This document shows positions 30,359 through 38,439 of a stretch of DNA of 40,555 bases, in pieces; positions within the stretch are counted from its first letter, which is position 1; each line of letters starts with the position of its first letter. The stretch spans positions 1 to 40,555 of the forward strand of contig CAZHWT010000007.1 of assembly GCA_964536215.1 (NCBI GenBank), read 5' to 3'. The stretch is from CAZHWT01 sp964536215. GTDB lineage: Bacteria; Patescibacteriota; CAZHWT01. A model generated the notes under the pieces. It was not told where the DNA came from and made no database searches. It worked only from the letters and a program-made list of their open reading frames with translations. A program made the position numbers and the translations under genes.

Positions 30359-30976
30359 ATTCAGGCTGTGGTTCTCCATCCCGCCCATCATGTGGAACGG
30401 CATCGGGAACGTGTCTCTCAATCCTTGGTATCAGGTCTAAACGGCTAATACTGCCGTCGTAATAAGACTGCTGAATAGGCTTGAGGGCCTGGTGGCAGGG
30501 TTTATGTATCTCTCTCAGGGACAATAAACCTAGCCATAAGAACCTCAAAGGCGAATAGGTAGCATCCGCTTGACCAGGCGAGTACACTTTTCTGACTCGA
30601 CGCAGTCCTGTCGACGACGTCGACTATGGAGCCTGTCAGCCTATGGCTGAAATGTGTATTCGAATGCTACGAAGAACGAATGTACGAATGTACTTATTGA
30701 GTATTTAATTAATTGTTGTAAGAAGAAATAGATGTGTGAACCAGGTTGGAGGTGAAGCATCTCCTGGAAGCTGGCAACGCTGCTAGGGAAAGATTGTTTT
30801 ATATAATTACTATTAATTATATAAACTACTTTCTGCTAATGGAGGCGGAACATATAGGGTAACCTCGGTGGGCTTACTCCGCTTCAATTAACATCTATGG
30901 TCTCTCTTCTTATAAGGTGCTCGCAAATTAGGATTGGGCTTGTGTCTCTCATGCCCTTTCTTAATTTGTTATACAT

Positions 30977-31005
30977 AGTATAGCCGATAGTTCGTACTAT
31001 GTCAA
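30977..31005 (-). promoter_or_regulatory. Consensus promoter reading into the folded region
   Basis: On the minus strand TTGACA (31005-31000), 17 bases, TATACT (30982-30977). Start about 30970. The first leftward gene lies 1.4 kb away (29552), so the product may be an RNA. It is divergent to the TrmB gene promoter. Confidence 0.7.
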
Positions 31006-31047
31006 TACTATAAGGCACACTCTTCTTTCTTTTAATAACCTATCTCT

Positions 31048-31061
31048 GTAAACTAGTTTAC
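31048..31061. promoter_or_regulatory. 14-base palindrome, possible operator
   Basis: GTAAACTAGTTTAC is perfectly palindromic and lies between the two divergent promoters (30977-31005 and 31080-31108). A second inverted pair, TTGTCA/TGACAA (31066-31071/31081-31086), overlaps the -35 box. Autoregulation by the TrmB-type protein is a natural guess. Confidence 0.45.
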
Positions 31062-31079
31062 ACGTTTGTCAAAAACTTA

Positions 31080-31108
31080 TTGACAACTGTATTTTATAAG
31101 AATATAGT
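31080..31108 (+). promoter_or_regulatory. Promoter of the TrmB-type gene, leaderless
   Basis: TTGACA (31080-31085), 17 bases, TATAGT (31103-31108); the ATG follows after six bases, where transcription should start. Confidence 0.8.
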
Positions 31109-31114
31109 AGGCAT

Positions 31115-31867
31115 ATGGATATTGCCCCACTACTCGAAACTGGACTTAATGAAAGTCAGGCCAAAGCGTACGCTGCGCTGCTGGAGGCCGAAAGCTTAAC
31201 GCCGCCACAATTGGCGGCAACCATTGGGGTAGCTAGAACAAATGCCTACGAATTGATGGACCAGCTGCTTGACATGGATTTAATAGCCAAACACGAGCAG
31301 GGGTCCAAGTTGGCATATAGCGCCAAGAGTCCGGTGGCTTTGAAGCAGTTGTTGCTTAAGCAGCAGATAAGTGTGCGGGAGAAGTCTCATAAGCTGGACG
31401 GGATATTGCCGGAGCTGTTGTCGACCTATCGATTAGTTAAAGACCAGCCCGGTGTATTGTATTTGGAGGGTGAGACTGGTTTAACAACCTTATTTGACGA
31501 TATTATTCGACAAAATGATGAGTTGCTGATTTTCCCAAGCGCTCGTGATCGGGATAATCCGGAGATTGCAGCGGCTATTGATACACAAATTGAGCGGCAA
31601 ATTGCGGCTGGGGTTAAGGTCCGAACGCTCTACCCTACTACTAACAAGCTTGATGTGGCGACGGTGGCCTCGTTGGCCAAGCGTCAGGTCTCGGTACGAT
31701 ACATTAACCGGCCGGATTTACCGGCTCAGGTTATGATATATGGTGGCAATGTGGCTTTTAGCACCTTTGGTCAGAGCATGGTGACGACAATTATTACTAA
31801 TACCGAGATTGCTCAGACCATGCGACTGATGTTTGAGGCGCTGTGGGAAGGGGCAGAGACAGATTAA
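31115..31867 (+). CDS. TrmB-family transcriptional regulator
   Basis: A 250-residue DNA-binding regulator. The N-terminal winged helix (GLNESQAKAYAALLEAESLTPPQLAATIGVARTNAYELMDQLLDMDLI, residues about 9-58) is typical of TrmB, followed by a short coiled coil and a PLD-like sensor-type domain (GVLYLEGETGLTTLFDDIIRQNDELLIFPSARD). TrmB proteins often bind sugars, but no sugar transporter is near; the closest carbohydrate gene is the hydrolase at 34548. No ribosome site; the strong promoter puts the start of transcription at the ATG. Palindromes upstream suggest autoregulation. It ends 8 bases from the convergent next gene. Confidence 0.9.
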   Translation: MDIAPLLETGLNESQAKAYAALLEAESLTPPQLAATIGVARTNAYELMDQLLDMDLIAKHEQGSKLAYSAKSPVALKQLLLKQQISVREKSHKLDGILPELLSTYRLVKDQPGVLYLEGETGLTTLFDDIIRQNDELLIFPSARDRDNPEIAAAIDTQIERQIAAGVKVRTLYPTTNKLDVATVASLAKRQVSVRYINRPDLPAQVMIYGGNVAFSTFGQSMVTTIITNTEIAQTMRLMFEALWEGAETD

Positions 31868-31875
31868 CTAACGAC

Positions 31876-34506
31876 TTAGGCAGCGAGTGCGTCAATGAGG
31901 TTCTGGAGGTACTGAGCCAATCGATCAGGATTAGCCAAGTCTGGCGAAAAGGCTTCGCGAACGTGATTATTGGTTTCTCCACCATTAATCTTTTCGGCTC
32001 CGGCAGTTATGACTAGACCGAGAAGAGTGTCGGCTAAGCGTAATTGTCCTTCATCTTTTACCTCGATTACGCCCATATCTAGCGCAAGTTTCCCAGTGCG
32101 CTTTTCAAGATCAAGCTTGATGGTGACTGAGCGTTCTCTGGAAGTTAGTCGATCTTGCTCCCGAGCAAAGCCAAGTGCCACTAACGTAGATTGAGGAATG
32201 ACAACTTTAAAGCTGAGGCGGGCTTCGCCTTCGGCAGACTCATGAGGGCGAATAGTTATACGGCTGCGATCCATCTCAATGTGATGTAAGGCAGAGTCAT
32301 GGCTATCTTGATAGCTGCTGCGGGTGGGAGTGGCTTGCAGATCGCCACTTATGGCTTGGAGAGCGGTGTCTAGAATAGTTAAAGCGGCCACCGGGTGCTC
32401 TATCTGGCTAATTTGGACTGGATGGAAGTTGCTCTGGTACCTGGCATGGGCCTCAACGGGAATTCCGTTGGCCAGGTCGGGAATAACGCTTAACACTTCA
32501 GTGGTGCGTTTGACTATGGCAAGATTGATACCCCGACCATACGCTTCTCCGCCGCCTATCTTGGTTAAGCTAGATGACAGACTATGGGCAGCTGCTCTGA
32601 TTGACTCCACATGGCTGAGAATGTCTTGTATCTGCTCTGGAGAGACGGTTTCGGCAATGCTTAACAAGATGTCGCCAAACTCGTCCCCCATCTCCAGAGC
32701 TAAAAACGACTCTAGGAGGAGGATTTTATTTTGGTCCGGTTGCTTGGCTAGAGTTTGTTGTAGCCGGGTGAATCTGATTTGATCTGCTTCGAGCATGAAT
32801 TTGAGCAAATACAGCTGAGAACTGAGCTGGATGTCTGAGAGTTTTACTCCTAAAGTAGTCTGAATATACTCCTTCAAACCTGCTTCATGCAGTCTTTGAA
32901 TGAGTAGGTCAGGATTTTCTAAGGGATGATTACCTAGGCTGTGCGACTGACTTTCAGTTAAGGCGGCGCCGAGTGGCTGAAACTTTACCAATGGTAGTTC
33001 GGCCGATAAAGAGGTCCGAAGAGATTGCATATAGTGGAGCAGATCCCGTTTGACGTCAGCGGCATTATGTTTAATTTTCTTAGTAATAGTATCCTGCACT
33101 CGCCGGTTCTCTGCTAGAGAGGTGGCGATGCGAGGGTCTTGATAGGGGTTTTGTCCGTTGGCTGAGGTAAAGTTGGCCACGTGCTGATCTCTCAGTGTTT
33201 TGAAGTCGTCCACTAATTGCTGTTGAATGGGTTGCAGTTGGGTCTGAGAGATATTTGTTTCTGACGAATTGGTAAATGGAACCGCTTTTCGCTGTAATTG
33301 CGAACAGATAGCAACAAGTTGTGAAAAGGCTTCTTCGAGATCGTTTAACTGCAAAGCTTGGCGGGCGGCATGAAGATGCGGCAATGAAAGTTTACTGCTG
33401 ACATCGTCGGAGATAAGGCTTTGCTCTAGCTGAGGATTGTTGATAAACGTGTCGACGAATTGGCTGGTTAATTGGAGGTTAGCCTGCTCAACTTGCTGTT
33501 GCTGTTCGGCCTGCTGTTGCTGAATTTGTTTAGATATTTGCTGACTGGAAGCAAGACTGCCTATTAACGCTTGCCACTCCTGTGAAGTAATGGATGAAAA
33601 TACCTCATGAAGCACCTCTTGTTGAGAAGAATCTGCCGGGAGATGAGCCAAGATCTTGTTATTGAGATAGGAAATGACTTGCAGCCAGTGACTATCCGAG
33701 GTTGTGTCCATGGATTGTACGGCCTGCTCTAGTTGCTGTAGCTCAAAGTCAGATAGCTCTGAAGGTCGGAGGTGAGGTCGATCGACTTTGGCTAATTGCT
33801 GAGGAATTAAGCCCTGATCAGTTATGGCAATAGCGTCACTGGCTATAGTTTGGAGGCGAGCATGTTGAGGGAATGTTTCGTCAGCACGAATGCTGTGCCA
33901 GAGTTGATTATGATCTGTCCAATTTTCATTTGCTAGCTCTACAGACACTCTCCCATAATTGGGGTCGCCTTCATGCTTAATCACAGACAGGGTTGGGTCC
34001 TGCTTTTCTTGATTGAGGCGGTTAATAACTATGGTAGCATAAGCCCTAACTAGCGGTACGGCCTGAGCGTTAATTTGAGTGAGGGCTGATTCAATAGCGG
34101 TCATAGCCGGTCGAGACCAACTTCCATTAGCGGCGGAGGTCCTACCGACCGACTCCAGTAGGCTAATAGTGTCCAGTTGCACTACCGGCGCCTGAGTTGA
34201 TAAGAGCTTGATGAGATTCTGAGCAGCGTCTGGGTCGAATGAGAGTTGGTAATTAATTTCTTCGATAGCCGAAGCGACATGGGTACCGTGAAGCTCAGGG
34301 GTACGGGCATCGGCGACAGCCCCTCGGACGAGGCTTATGTACGACGGCTCTACTTCTGGCACGTGCAACTCTTCGCCTTTAGACGGTGTCGGTAAAGAGT
34401 TGGCCTGCTTCGATTCAGTTTCTGAGAGTTTGCCCGATTGTGGATCTTCTAGTGATTGAGATGAGTGGTCTAGGGCCTCTGAGGAGGGAGCGTACGGTAC
34501 TGCCAT
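31876..34506 (-). CDS. Large Gln-rich protein, unknown function
   Basis: An 876-residue soluble protein that I do not recognise; it is the largest intact gene here. N-terminal 1-50 is low-complexity Ser/Gln/Glu; the body is mainly helical with HEAT-like leucine periodicity. A Gln-rich coiled coil occurs about residues 320-350 (QQISKQIQQQQAEQQQQVEQANLQ). The last 120 residues form a more compact alpha/beta domain (SRITIRPHESAEGEARLSFKVVIPQSTLVALGFARE...KRTGKLALDMGVIEV). No signal, membrane segment or motif. A TATACT box six bases before the ATG suggests a leaderless mRNA. Confidence 0.7.
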   Translation of the reverse strand: MAVPYAPSSEALDHSSQSLEDPQSGKLSETESKQANSLPTPSKGEELHVPEVEPSYISLVRGAVADARTPELHGTHVASAIEEINYQLSFDPDAAQNLIKLLSTQAPVVQLDTISLLESVGRTSAANGSWSRPAMTAIESALTQINAQAVPLVRAYATIVINRLNQEKQDPTLSVIKHEGDPNYGRVSVELANENWTDHNQLWHSIRADETFPQHARLQTIASDAIAITDQGLIPQQLAKVDRPHLRPSELSDFELQQLEQAVQSMDTTSDSHWLQVISYLNNKILAHLPADSSQQEVLHEVFSSITSQEWQALIGSLASSQQISKQIQQQQAEQQQQVEQANLQLTSQFVDTFINNPQLEQSLISDDVSSKLSLPHLHAARQALQLNDLEEAFSQLVAICSQLQRKAVPFTNSSETNISQTQLQPIQQQLVDDFKTLRDQHVANFTSANGQNPYQDPRIATSLAENRRVQDTITKKIKHNAADVKRDLLHYMQSLRTSLSAELPLVKFQPLGAALTESQSHSLGNHPLENPDLLIQRLHEAGLKEYIQTTLGVKLSDIQLSSQLYLLKFMLEADQIRFTRLQQTLAKQPDQNKILLLESFLALEMGDEFGDILLSIAETVSPEQIQDILSHVESIRAAAHSLSSSLTKIGGGEAYGRGINLAIVKRTTEVLSVIPDLANGIPVEAHARYQSNFHPVQISQIEHPVAALTILDTALQAISGDLQATPTRSSYQDSHDSALHHIEMDRSRITIRPHESAEGEARLSFKVVIPQSTLVALGFAREQDRLTSRERSVTIKLDLEKRTGKLALDMGVIEVKDEGQLRLADTLLGLVITAGAEKINGGETNNHVREAFSPDLANPDRLAQYLQNLIDALAA

Positions 34507-34547
34507 GCTTTTAGTATACAGCCAAGCGCCTAGGAAGGCATGTTTCT

Positions 34548-35483
34548 CTACTTACTGACTTGGCGGATGTGCCGAGGGTGATTTGACGGGGTTATTAATG
34601 TTTTGGCGGCGTTGAAAAGGTCGGGGCTGCCTTGGTTGGCGCGCCAGAGCCAGTATTCTAGGCCCCAGAAGAAGATAATTTCTGGATTGAGTTTTTGGGC
34701 TTGATGGAAGTTTTGAATGAGCTGGTCTGAGGTAAGACTGGGGGTGTTCGGTTGGAATTTAGCGTTATTGGAATGCTCCCAGGGTTCGGTTTGGAGCTCG
34801 GTGATCCAGATGGGCTTGGCTTGGCGCCGAATGCGTTGCTTCAGGCGCCATAATTTGAATTGCCAGTGGTTAAAATTGGGACCGTGGTAGGCATTGTTGG
34901 CGGCGGGTTGTTTGTAATAAAGGTCGATACCGACGGTGTCGGCTAATGTGCTGGCGATTTTGAAGTCAGAACTACGGGTGATGTTGTCGCCCCAGAGGTT
35001 GATATGGATTTGACGGCTGGGATCGAGGTGGCGAACTAGTTTGACTTCTTGCGTCAGGAGCGATTCCGGGATGCGCCATTTTTTGGGTCCACTGCCGTCG
35101 AGCGGCTCGTTCTCAACTTGCCAAGCTACAATTGAAGGATGGTGCTTAAGTTGTGTTACAGCGGTTTTAATAAATTTTTGTACCGGGTTTTTTGCTTGGT
35201 GGACGTGCTCAATATGTAGCCATTTGGGTATAAAATATTCAGGCCACCTAGGCGCTTTCATGCCGACGCTAAGCAGGACCGGTTGACCCGCCTGATCACT
35301 TTGCGTGAGTAGATTTTCGATAGACTCGAAATTATACTGGCCGGATTTCGGCTCGGACTCATCCCAGTAAATACCCAATCGAAGAATGTCGAAGTGCATA
35401 TCCAAGGCTGTCTGGAACGACTTGTCTGAGTCAAGTTTGAGGCTGGCTATTTCGCGATGAGAATAAGTGGCGCCGATACGCAT
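34548..35483 (-). CDS. Clan GH-A glycoside hydrolase (GH5/GH42-like)
   Basis: A 311-residue (beta/alpha)8-barrel hydrolase. The acid/base glutamate is E126 in WQVENEP and the nucleophile E229 in IWITELQ, at beta strands 4 and 7 as in clan GH-A; FDILRLGIYWDESEPKSGQY near the start is typical of GH42/GH5 barrels. There is no signal peptide, so it acts in the cytoplasm on imported sugars or on an internal glycan. The ATG lacks a ribosome site; upstream are aattatg tandem words. Substrate cannot be read. Confidence 0.85.
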   Translation of the reverse strand: MRIGATYSHREIASLKLDSDKSFQTALDMHFDILRLGIYWDESEPKSGQYNFESIENLLTQSDQAGQPVLLSVGMKAPRWPEYFIPKWLHIEHVHQAKNPVQKFIKTAVTQLKHHPSIVAWQVENEPLDGSGPKKWRIPESLLTQEVKLVRHLDPSRQIHINLWGDNITRSSDFKIASTLADTVGIDLYYKQPAANNAYHGPNFNHWQFKLWRLKQRIRRQAKPIWITELQTEPWEHSNNAKFQPNTPSLTSDQLIQNFHQAQKLNPEIIFFWGLEYWLWRANQGSPDLFNAAKTLITPSNHPRHIRQVSK

Positions 35484-35487
35484 GAAT

Positions 35488-35511
35488 AGGAATTATGAAT
35501 TATGAATTGGT
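35488..35511. repeat. aattatg words upstream of the hydrolase gene
   Basis: Three imperfect tandem copies of aattatg lie just before the start codon (minus strand). Confidence 0.6.
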
Positions 35512-35531
35512 TTCAATTCTGGATTGTTGAT

Positions 35532-37052
35532 TCAGGATTCTATCTTGGTCCAGTTTTGACCTTGGGGGGTGTCCTCTACTTCGACTCCCAGGGCGGCCAA
35601 TTGGTCGCGGAGTTGGTCGGATTGAGGCCAATCCTTGTTGGCTCGGGCGGTTTGGCGTTGGTCTAGGAGAGATTTTTCCTCGTTTGTGAGCTGTGGTTTT
35701 TGTTGAGATGACAAACCTAAACCTAAGACTTGATCAAATTTATTCATGAGAGCGCGTTTGGTGGAGCTGGGCAGGTCGGAGTTGGTCATTTCCCAGACAA
35801 TTGATAACGCCGTTGGCATGTCTAGGTCGTTGTTGATGGCGGCGCGAAAACTCTGCTCAAAAGATTGAACAGAGATTGAGTTGTGAGTTGTGAGTTGCGA
35901 GTTGCGGGTGGAAGCAGTTTCCAGACTCGCATCTCGATATTCTAAACTCGTATCTGCATTGTCCCATCTGGAGAATTCGCGCTTGAGATTTTTGAGAGTG
36001 GTGGCGGCAACTTGGAGGCGGTCCCAGTCAAAATCTAAGACGGTGCGGTAGTGGGCAGATAGGCAGAAATAACGGTAATCTAAGGGGGTAAAGCCGTGAT
36101 CCAGGATGGTTTGGAGGCGGTAGAAGTTTTCTTTAGACTTAGACATTTTGTTCCCAGAAATGTTTAAGAACTCTCCATGAAGCCAAAAGTGAGCAAACTT
36201 TTTGCCGGTGGCTGCTTTAGATTGGGCGATTTCGTTGGGATGATGCGTGCCAATGTGGTCTACCCCACCGGTGTGAATGTCAAACTCTTCACCTAGGTAT
36301 TTCATGGAAATAGCTGAGCACTCGATATGCCAACCGGGAAAGCCTTCACCCCAGGGACTTGGCCAGTGCATGATGTGATCGGCGTGCTCGCCGACAGTGA
36401 ATAGCCACAGAGCAAAATCGGCCGGGTTACGCTTATGTTTATCGGTATTAACCTCTTCCCGGGCCCCAACTTGCTTGGTGTCTAATTTTTGACCTGAGAA
36501 CTGCCAGTAGTCAGGAAAGGTGGATACATCAAAGTAAATAGCCTGGTCGGTTTTGTAGGCGGCGTGGACGTTGAATAATTGTTGGATGAGTTGGATTTGC
36601 GCCTCAATTTCGTCGGTGGCTTTGGCTATAATATCCGGTGCTAAAATGTTGAGCTGAGTAAGGTCTGAGAAGAACTGTTGCTGGTAAAAAGCGGCAATAT
36701 CCCAGACGGTCTTCCCCTGTTTACGGGCACCTTTTTCCATTTTATCTTCACCTTCATCGGCGTCAGAAGTTAAGTGACCAACGTCGGTGACATTCATGAC
36801 GTGCTTAACCTCAAAGCCGTTGTACAACAGCGTCCGCTTGAGAATGTCTTCGAAGATATAAGTGCGAAGATTACCTATATGAGCGTAGTCGTACACAGTT
36901 GGGCCACAGGTATATAGTCCAACTTGAACAGGAGTGATGGGTTTGAAGTCCTTAATGGAGCGGGAGGCGGTGTTGTACAAGCGCAAGGAGGCTGGCGTGG
37001 GTTTTAGGTTATGGGTTATAGGTTTTAGGGGTGAGGTCTGAGAGGGTTTCAT
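35532..37052 (-). CDS. cysS: Cysteinyl-tRNA synthetase
   Basis: A 506-residue class I synthetase that charges tRNA-Cys. The HIGH motif (GPTVYDYAHIGNLRTYIFED, with zinc cysteine in LYTCGPT), the second zinc region WHIECSAISMKYLGEEFDIHTGGVDHIGTHHPNE and KMSKS (GNKMSKSKENF) are intact. Odd: the N-terminal SPLKPITHNLKPTPAS and a stretch in the anticodon-side linker, EYRDASLETASTRNSQLTTHNSIS, are encoded by the same short tandem words seen between genes (37005-37030 and 35880-35945), so repeats have been tolerated in frame. The ATG follows TATAAT by eight bases with no ribosome site. Confidence 0.97.
   Translation of the reverse strand: MKPSQTSPLKPITHNLKPTPASLRLYNTASRSIKDFKPITPVQVGLYTCGPTVYDYAHIGNLRTYIFEDILKRTLLYNGFEVKHVMNVTDVGHLTSDADEGEDKMEKGARKQGKTVWDIAAFYQQQFFSDLTQLNILAPDIIAKATDEIEAQIQLIQQLFNVHAAYKTDQAIYFDVSTFPDYWQFSGQKLDTKQVGAREEVNTDKHKRNPADFALWLFTVGEHADHIMHWPSPWGEGFPGWHIECSAISMKYLGEEFDIHTGGVDHIGTHHPNEIAQSKAATGKKFAHFWLHGEFLNISGNKMSKSKENFYRLQTILDHGFTPLDYRYFCLSAHYRTVLDFDWDRLQVAATTLKNLKREFSRWDNADTSLEYRDASLETASTRNSQLTTHNSISVQSFEQSFRAAINNDLDMPTALSIVWEMTNSDLPSSTKRALMNKFDQVLGLGLSSQQKPQLTNEEKSLLDQRQTARANKDWPQSDQLRDQLAALGVEVEDTPQGQNWTKIES
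35880..35945. repeat. Short-word repeats inside cysS
   Basis: gagttgtgagttgcgagttg-type words, in frame, encode the linker RNSQLTTHNS. The same word type is present inside dnaX at 39031-39055. Confidence 0.7.
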
Positions 37053-37175
37053 GTGGGTGGATTATACAACGATTAGCTTATCGGAGCTAATAGTTGAAAG
37101 ATTGATAAACGAAATTAGAAATTAGAAACAAATCAGAAAGTTAAAAATATAAAAAAAGTAGCACGTTATTAAAGC

Positions 37176-37254
37176 GTCATCCTGAGCAGTGACGTAACTT
37201 TCAAAGTGTATATGTCTCTTAACGTGGAAGATTCTTCGCTTCGTTCAGAATGAC
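37176..37254. repeat. GTCAT...ATGAC hairpin repeat
   Basis: Begins gtcatcctgagcagtgacg and ends gattcttcgcttcgttcagaatgac; the same family as 20266-20345 with a diverged middle. It lies between cysS and recR. Confidence 0.7.
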
Positions 37255-37312
37255 ACAAGGTATGCTTCTTATTTCAAATTTCTGATTTGTTTCGTTTTTC
37301 AGATTTCTAATT

Positions 37313-37915
37313 TTATATTTCCGACCTTCCTTGCAGGGCTCGGGTTAAGGTGACTTGGTCGGCATACTCTAAATCTCCACCTACCGGTAGTCCTCTAGCG
37401 ATTCTGGTCATTTTGACGCCGTGGGGTTTGAGGAGTTTGGCTAAATAGAGCGCTGTCGCCTCGCCTTCCATGGTGGGGTTGGTAGCGACGATGACTTCGG
37501 CGACAGAACCGTCTTTGACGCGCTGTTCTAGCTCTTGGGCGCGGATTTCATCGGGGCCAATGTTGTTGAGGGGCGATAAGGCCGAACCTAAGACGTGATA
37601 GACACCATCGATAGCGTTGGTTTTCTCTAGAGCCATGACGTCGAGCGGTTCTTCGACGACAAAAATTTTGCTATGGTCACGCCGGTCGTCGTCACAGATA
37701 GTGCAAGGCGAGCTTTCGGCCACATTAAAACAAACCTCGCAAGTGACGGTTTTATCTTTGACGTCCAGCACGGCCTGAGCCAGCTTGGCAGCCTCGGTGC
37801 GTGGAGCTCGCAGGAGGTGGTAGGCCAAGCGCTGGGCACTTTTGGGGCCGACGGCGGGCAGTTTTTCTAGTTCGGTGATGAGATCAACGATGGGTCGAGC
37901 GAGGGAAGATGGCAT
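37313..37915 (-). CDS. recR: Recombination mediator RecR
   Basis: A 200-residue protein of the RecFOR gap-repair pathway. N-terminal HhH (LEKLPAVGPKSAQRLAYHLL), zinc finger CEVCFNVAESSPCTIC (residues about 56-71), Toprim domain IFVVEEPLDVMALEKT and a C-terminal YADQVTLTRALQGR. Length is normal. The region between ybaB and recR contains a ggttagc array and a 10-bp hairpin, and no ribosome site precedes the ATG. Confidence 0.97.
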   Translation of the reverse strand: MPSSLARPIVDLITELEKLPAVGPKSAQRLAYHLLRAPRTEAAKLAQAVLDVKDKTVTCEVCFNVAESSPCTICDDDRRDHSKIFVVEEPLDVMALEKTNAIDGVYHVLGSALSPLNNIGPDEIRAQELEQRVKDGSVAEVIVATNPTMEGEATALYLAKLLKPHGVKMTRIARGLPVGGDLEYADQVTLTRALQGRSEI

Positions 37916-37923
37916 GGGGAAGC

Positions 37924-37980
37924 GGTTAGCGGTTAGCGGTTAGCGTGTAGCAGCCCGAAGGTCTAAACGCTACACGCTAC
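37924..37980. repeat. (ggttagc)3 array and hairpin between ybaB and recR
   Basis: Three ggttagc copies (37924-37944) directly upstream of recR, followed by a hairpin with arms tagcgtgtag and ctacacgcta. Confidence 0.85.
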
Positions 37981-37994
37981 GCGCTTTACGCTGA

Positions 37995-38309
37995 TTAAAG
38001 TCCTGGGATGCCTAGGCCGCCGGGCATGGATTGGAGTTTTTTGACGGCGACTTTCTGCATTTCGAACATGGCTTGGTTAATGCCGTCTTTGAGGGCGGCG
38101 GCCAACTTTTCTGGTGATTGGTCGGCCAGCCAGGTGGGGTCGATGTCAATGGCGTCGATTTTCTGGTCGCCACGGACGGTAATTTTGACGTTGCCACCAG
38201 CGTATGAGTGCTGTAATTTTTCCGCCTCCAAGGCTTTTTGAATCTGCTGCGCCTGTTTGCGCATGTCGTTTAATTGGCCAACTTGCTTGGCTTTGTCCAT
38301 TAATCCCAT
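37995..38309 (-). CDS. ybaB: YbaB/EbfC nucleoid-associated protein
   Basis: A 104-residue small dimeric DNA-binding protein. Typical pattern: MGLMDKAKQVGQLNDMRKQAQQIQKALEAEKLQHSYAGGNVKITVRGDQKIDAIDIDPTWL, ending in a Met/Gly-rich PGGLGIPGL. AAAGGA precedes the ATG. It sits in the conserved dnaX-ybaB-recR order. Confidence 0.93.
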   Translation of the reverse strand: MGLMDKAKQVGQLNDMRKQAQQIQKALEAEKLQHSYAGGNVKITVRGDQKIDAIDIDPTWLADQSPEKLAAALKDGINQAMFEMQKVAVKKLQSMPGGLGIPGL

Positions 38310-38356
38310 GGGTAAAATTCCTTTCAGTAATTTTTTAGAAAGTAGAAAATAGAAAA

Positions 38357-38413
38357 TAGAAAATAGTAGTAGAGTAAGAAATTTATTAAACTGCTTTTAT
38401 TTTCTATTTTCTA
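38357..38413. repeat. 57-bp MITE-like element, copy 2
   Basis: Same unit and 10-bp terminal inverted repeats as 2398-2454, between ybaB and dnaX; extra tagaaaatag/ctagattc words flank it. Confidence 0.75.
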
Positions 38414-38439
38414 GATTCTAGATTCTATTTTCTAGATTC

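Larger units (their letters stand above)
29671..30830. ncRNA. Second folded gene-free region, strand unresolved
   Basis: No supported gene, but many helices: GATGACCC (29671-29678)/GGGTCATC (29803-29810), CCTGCG/CGCAGG (29835-29840/29922-29927) enclosing TCCCGAT/ATCGGGA, GTATGGT/ACCATAC (29929-29935/29985-29991), ACTCTG/CAGAGT (30010-30034), CAGGCTT/AAGCCTG (30053-30079), CACTTGTGA/TCACAGGTG (30116-30163), GGTTTAT/ATAAACC near 30500, and a 10-bp hairpin 30799-30824. Three wobble pairs fit the + strand; a consensus promoter at its right edge points leftward. Short-word repeats (gagtttg, 29690-29720; cgaatgt and cactact, 30225-30358) interrupt it like loop insertions. Confidence 0.45.
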
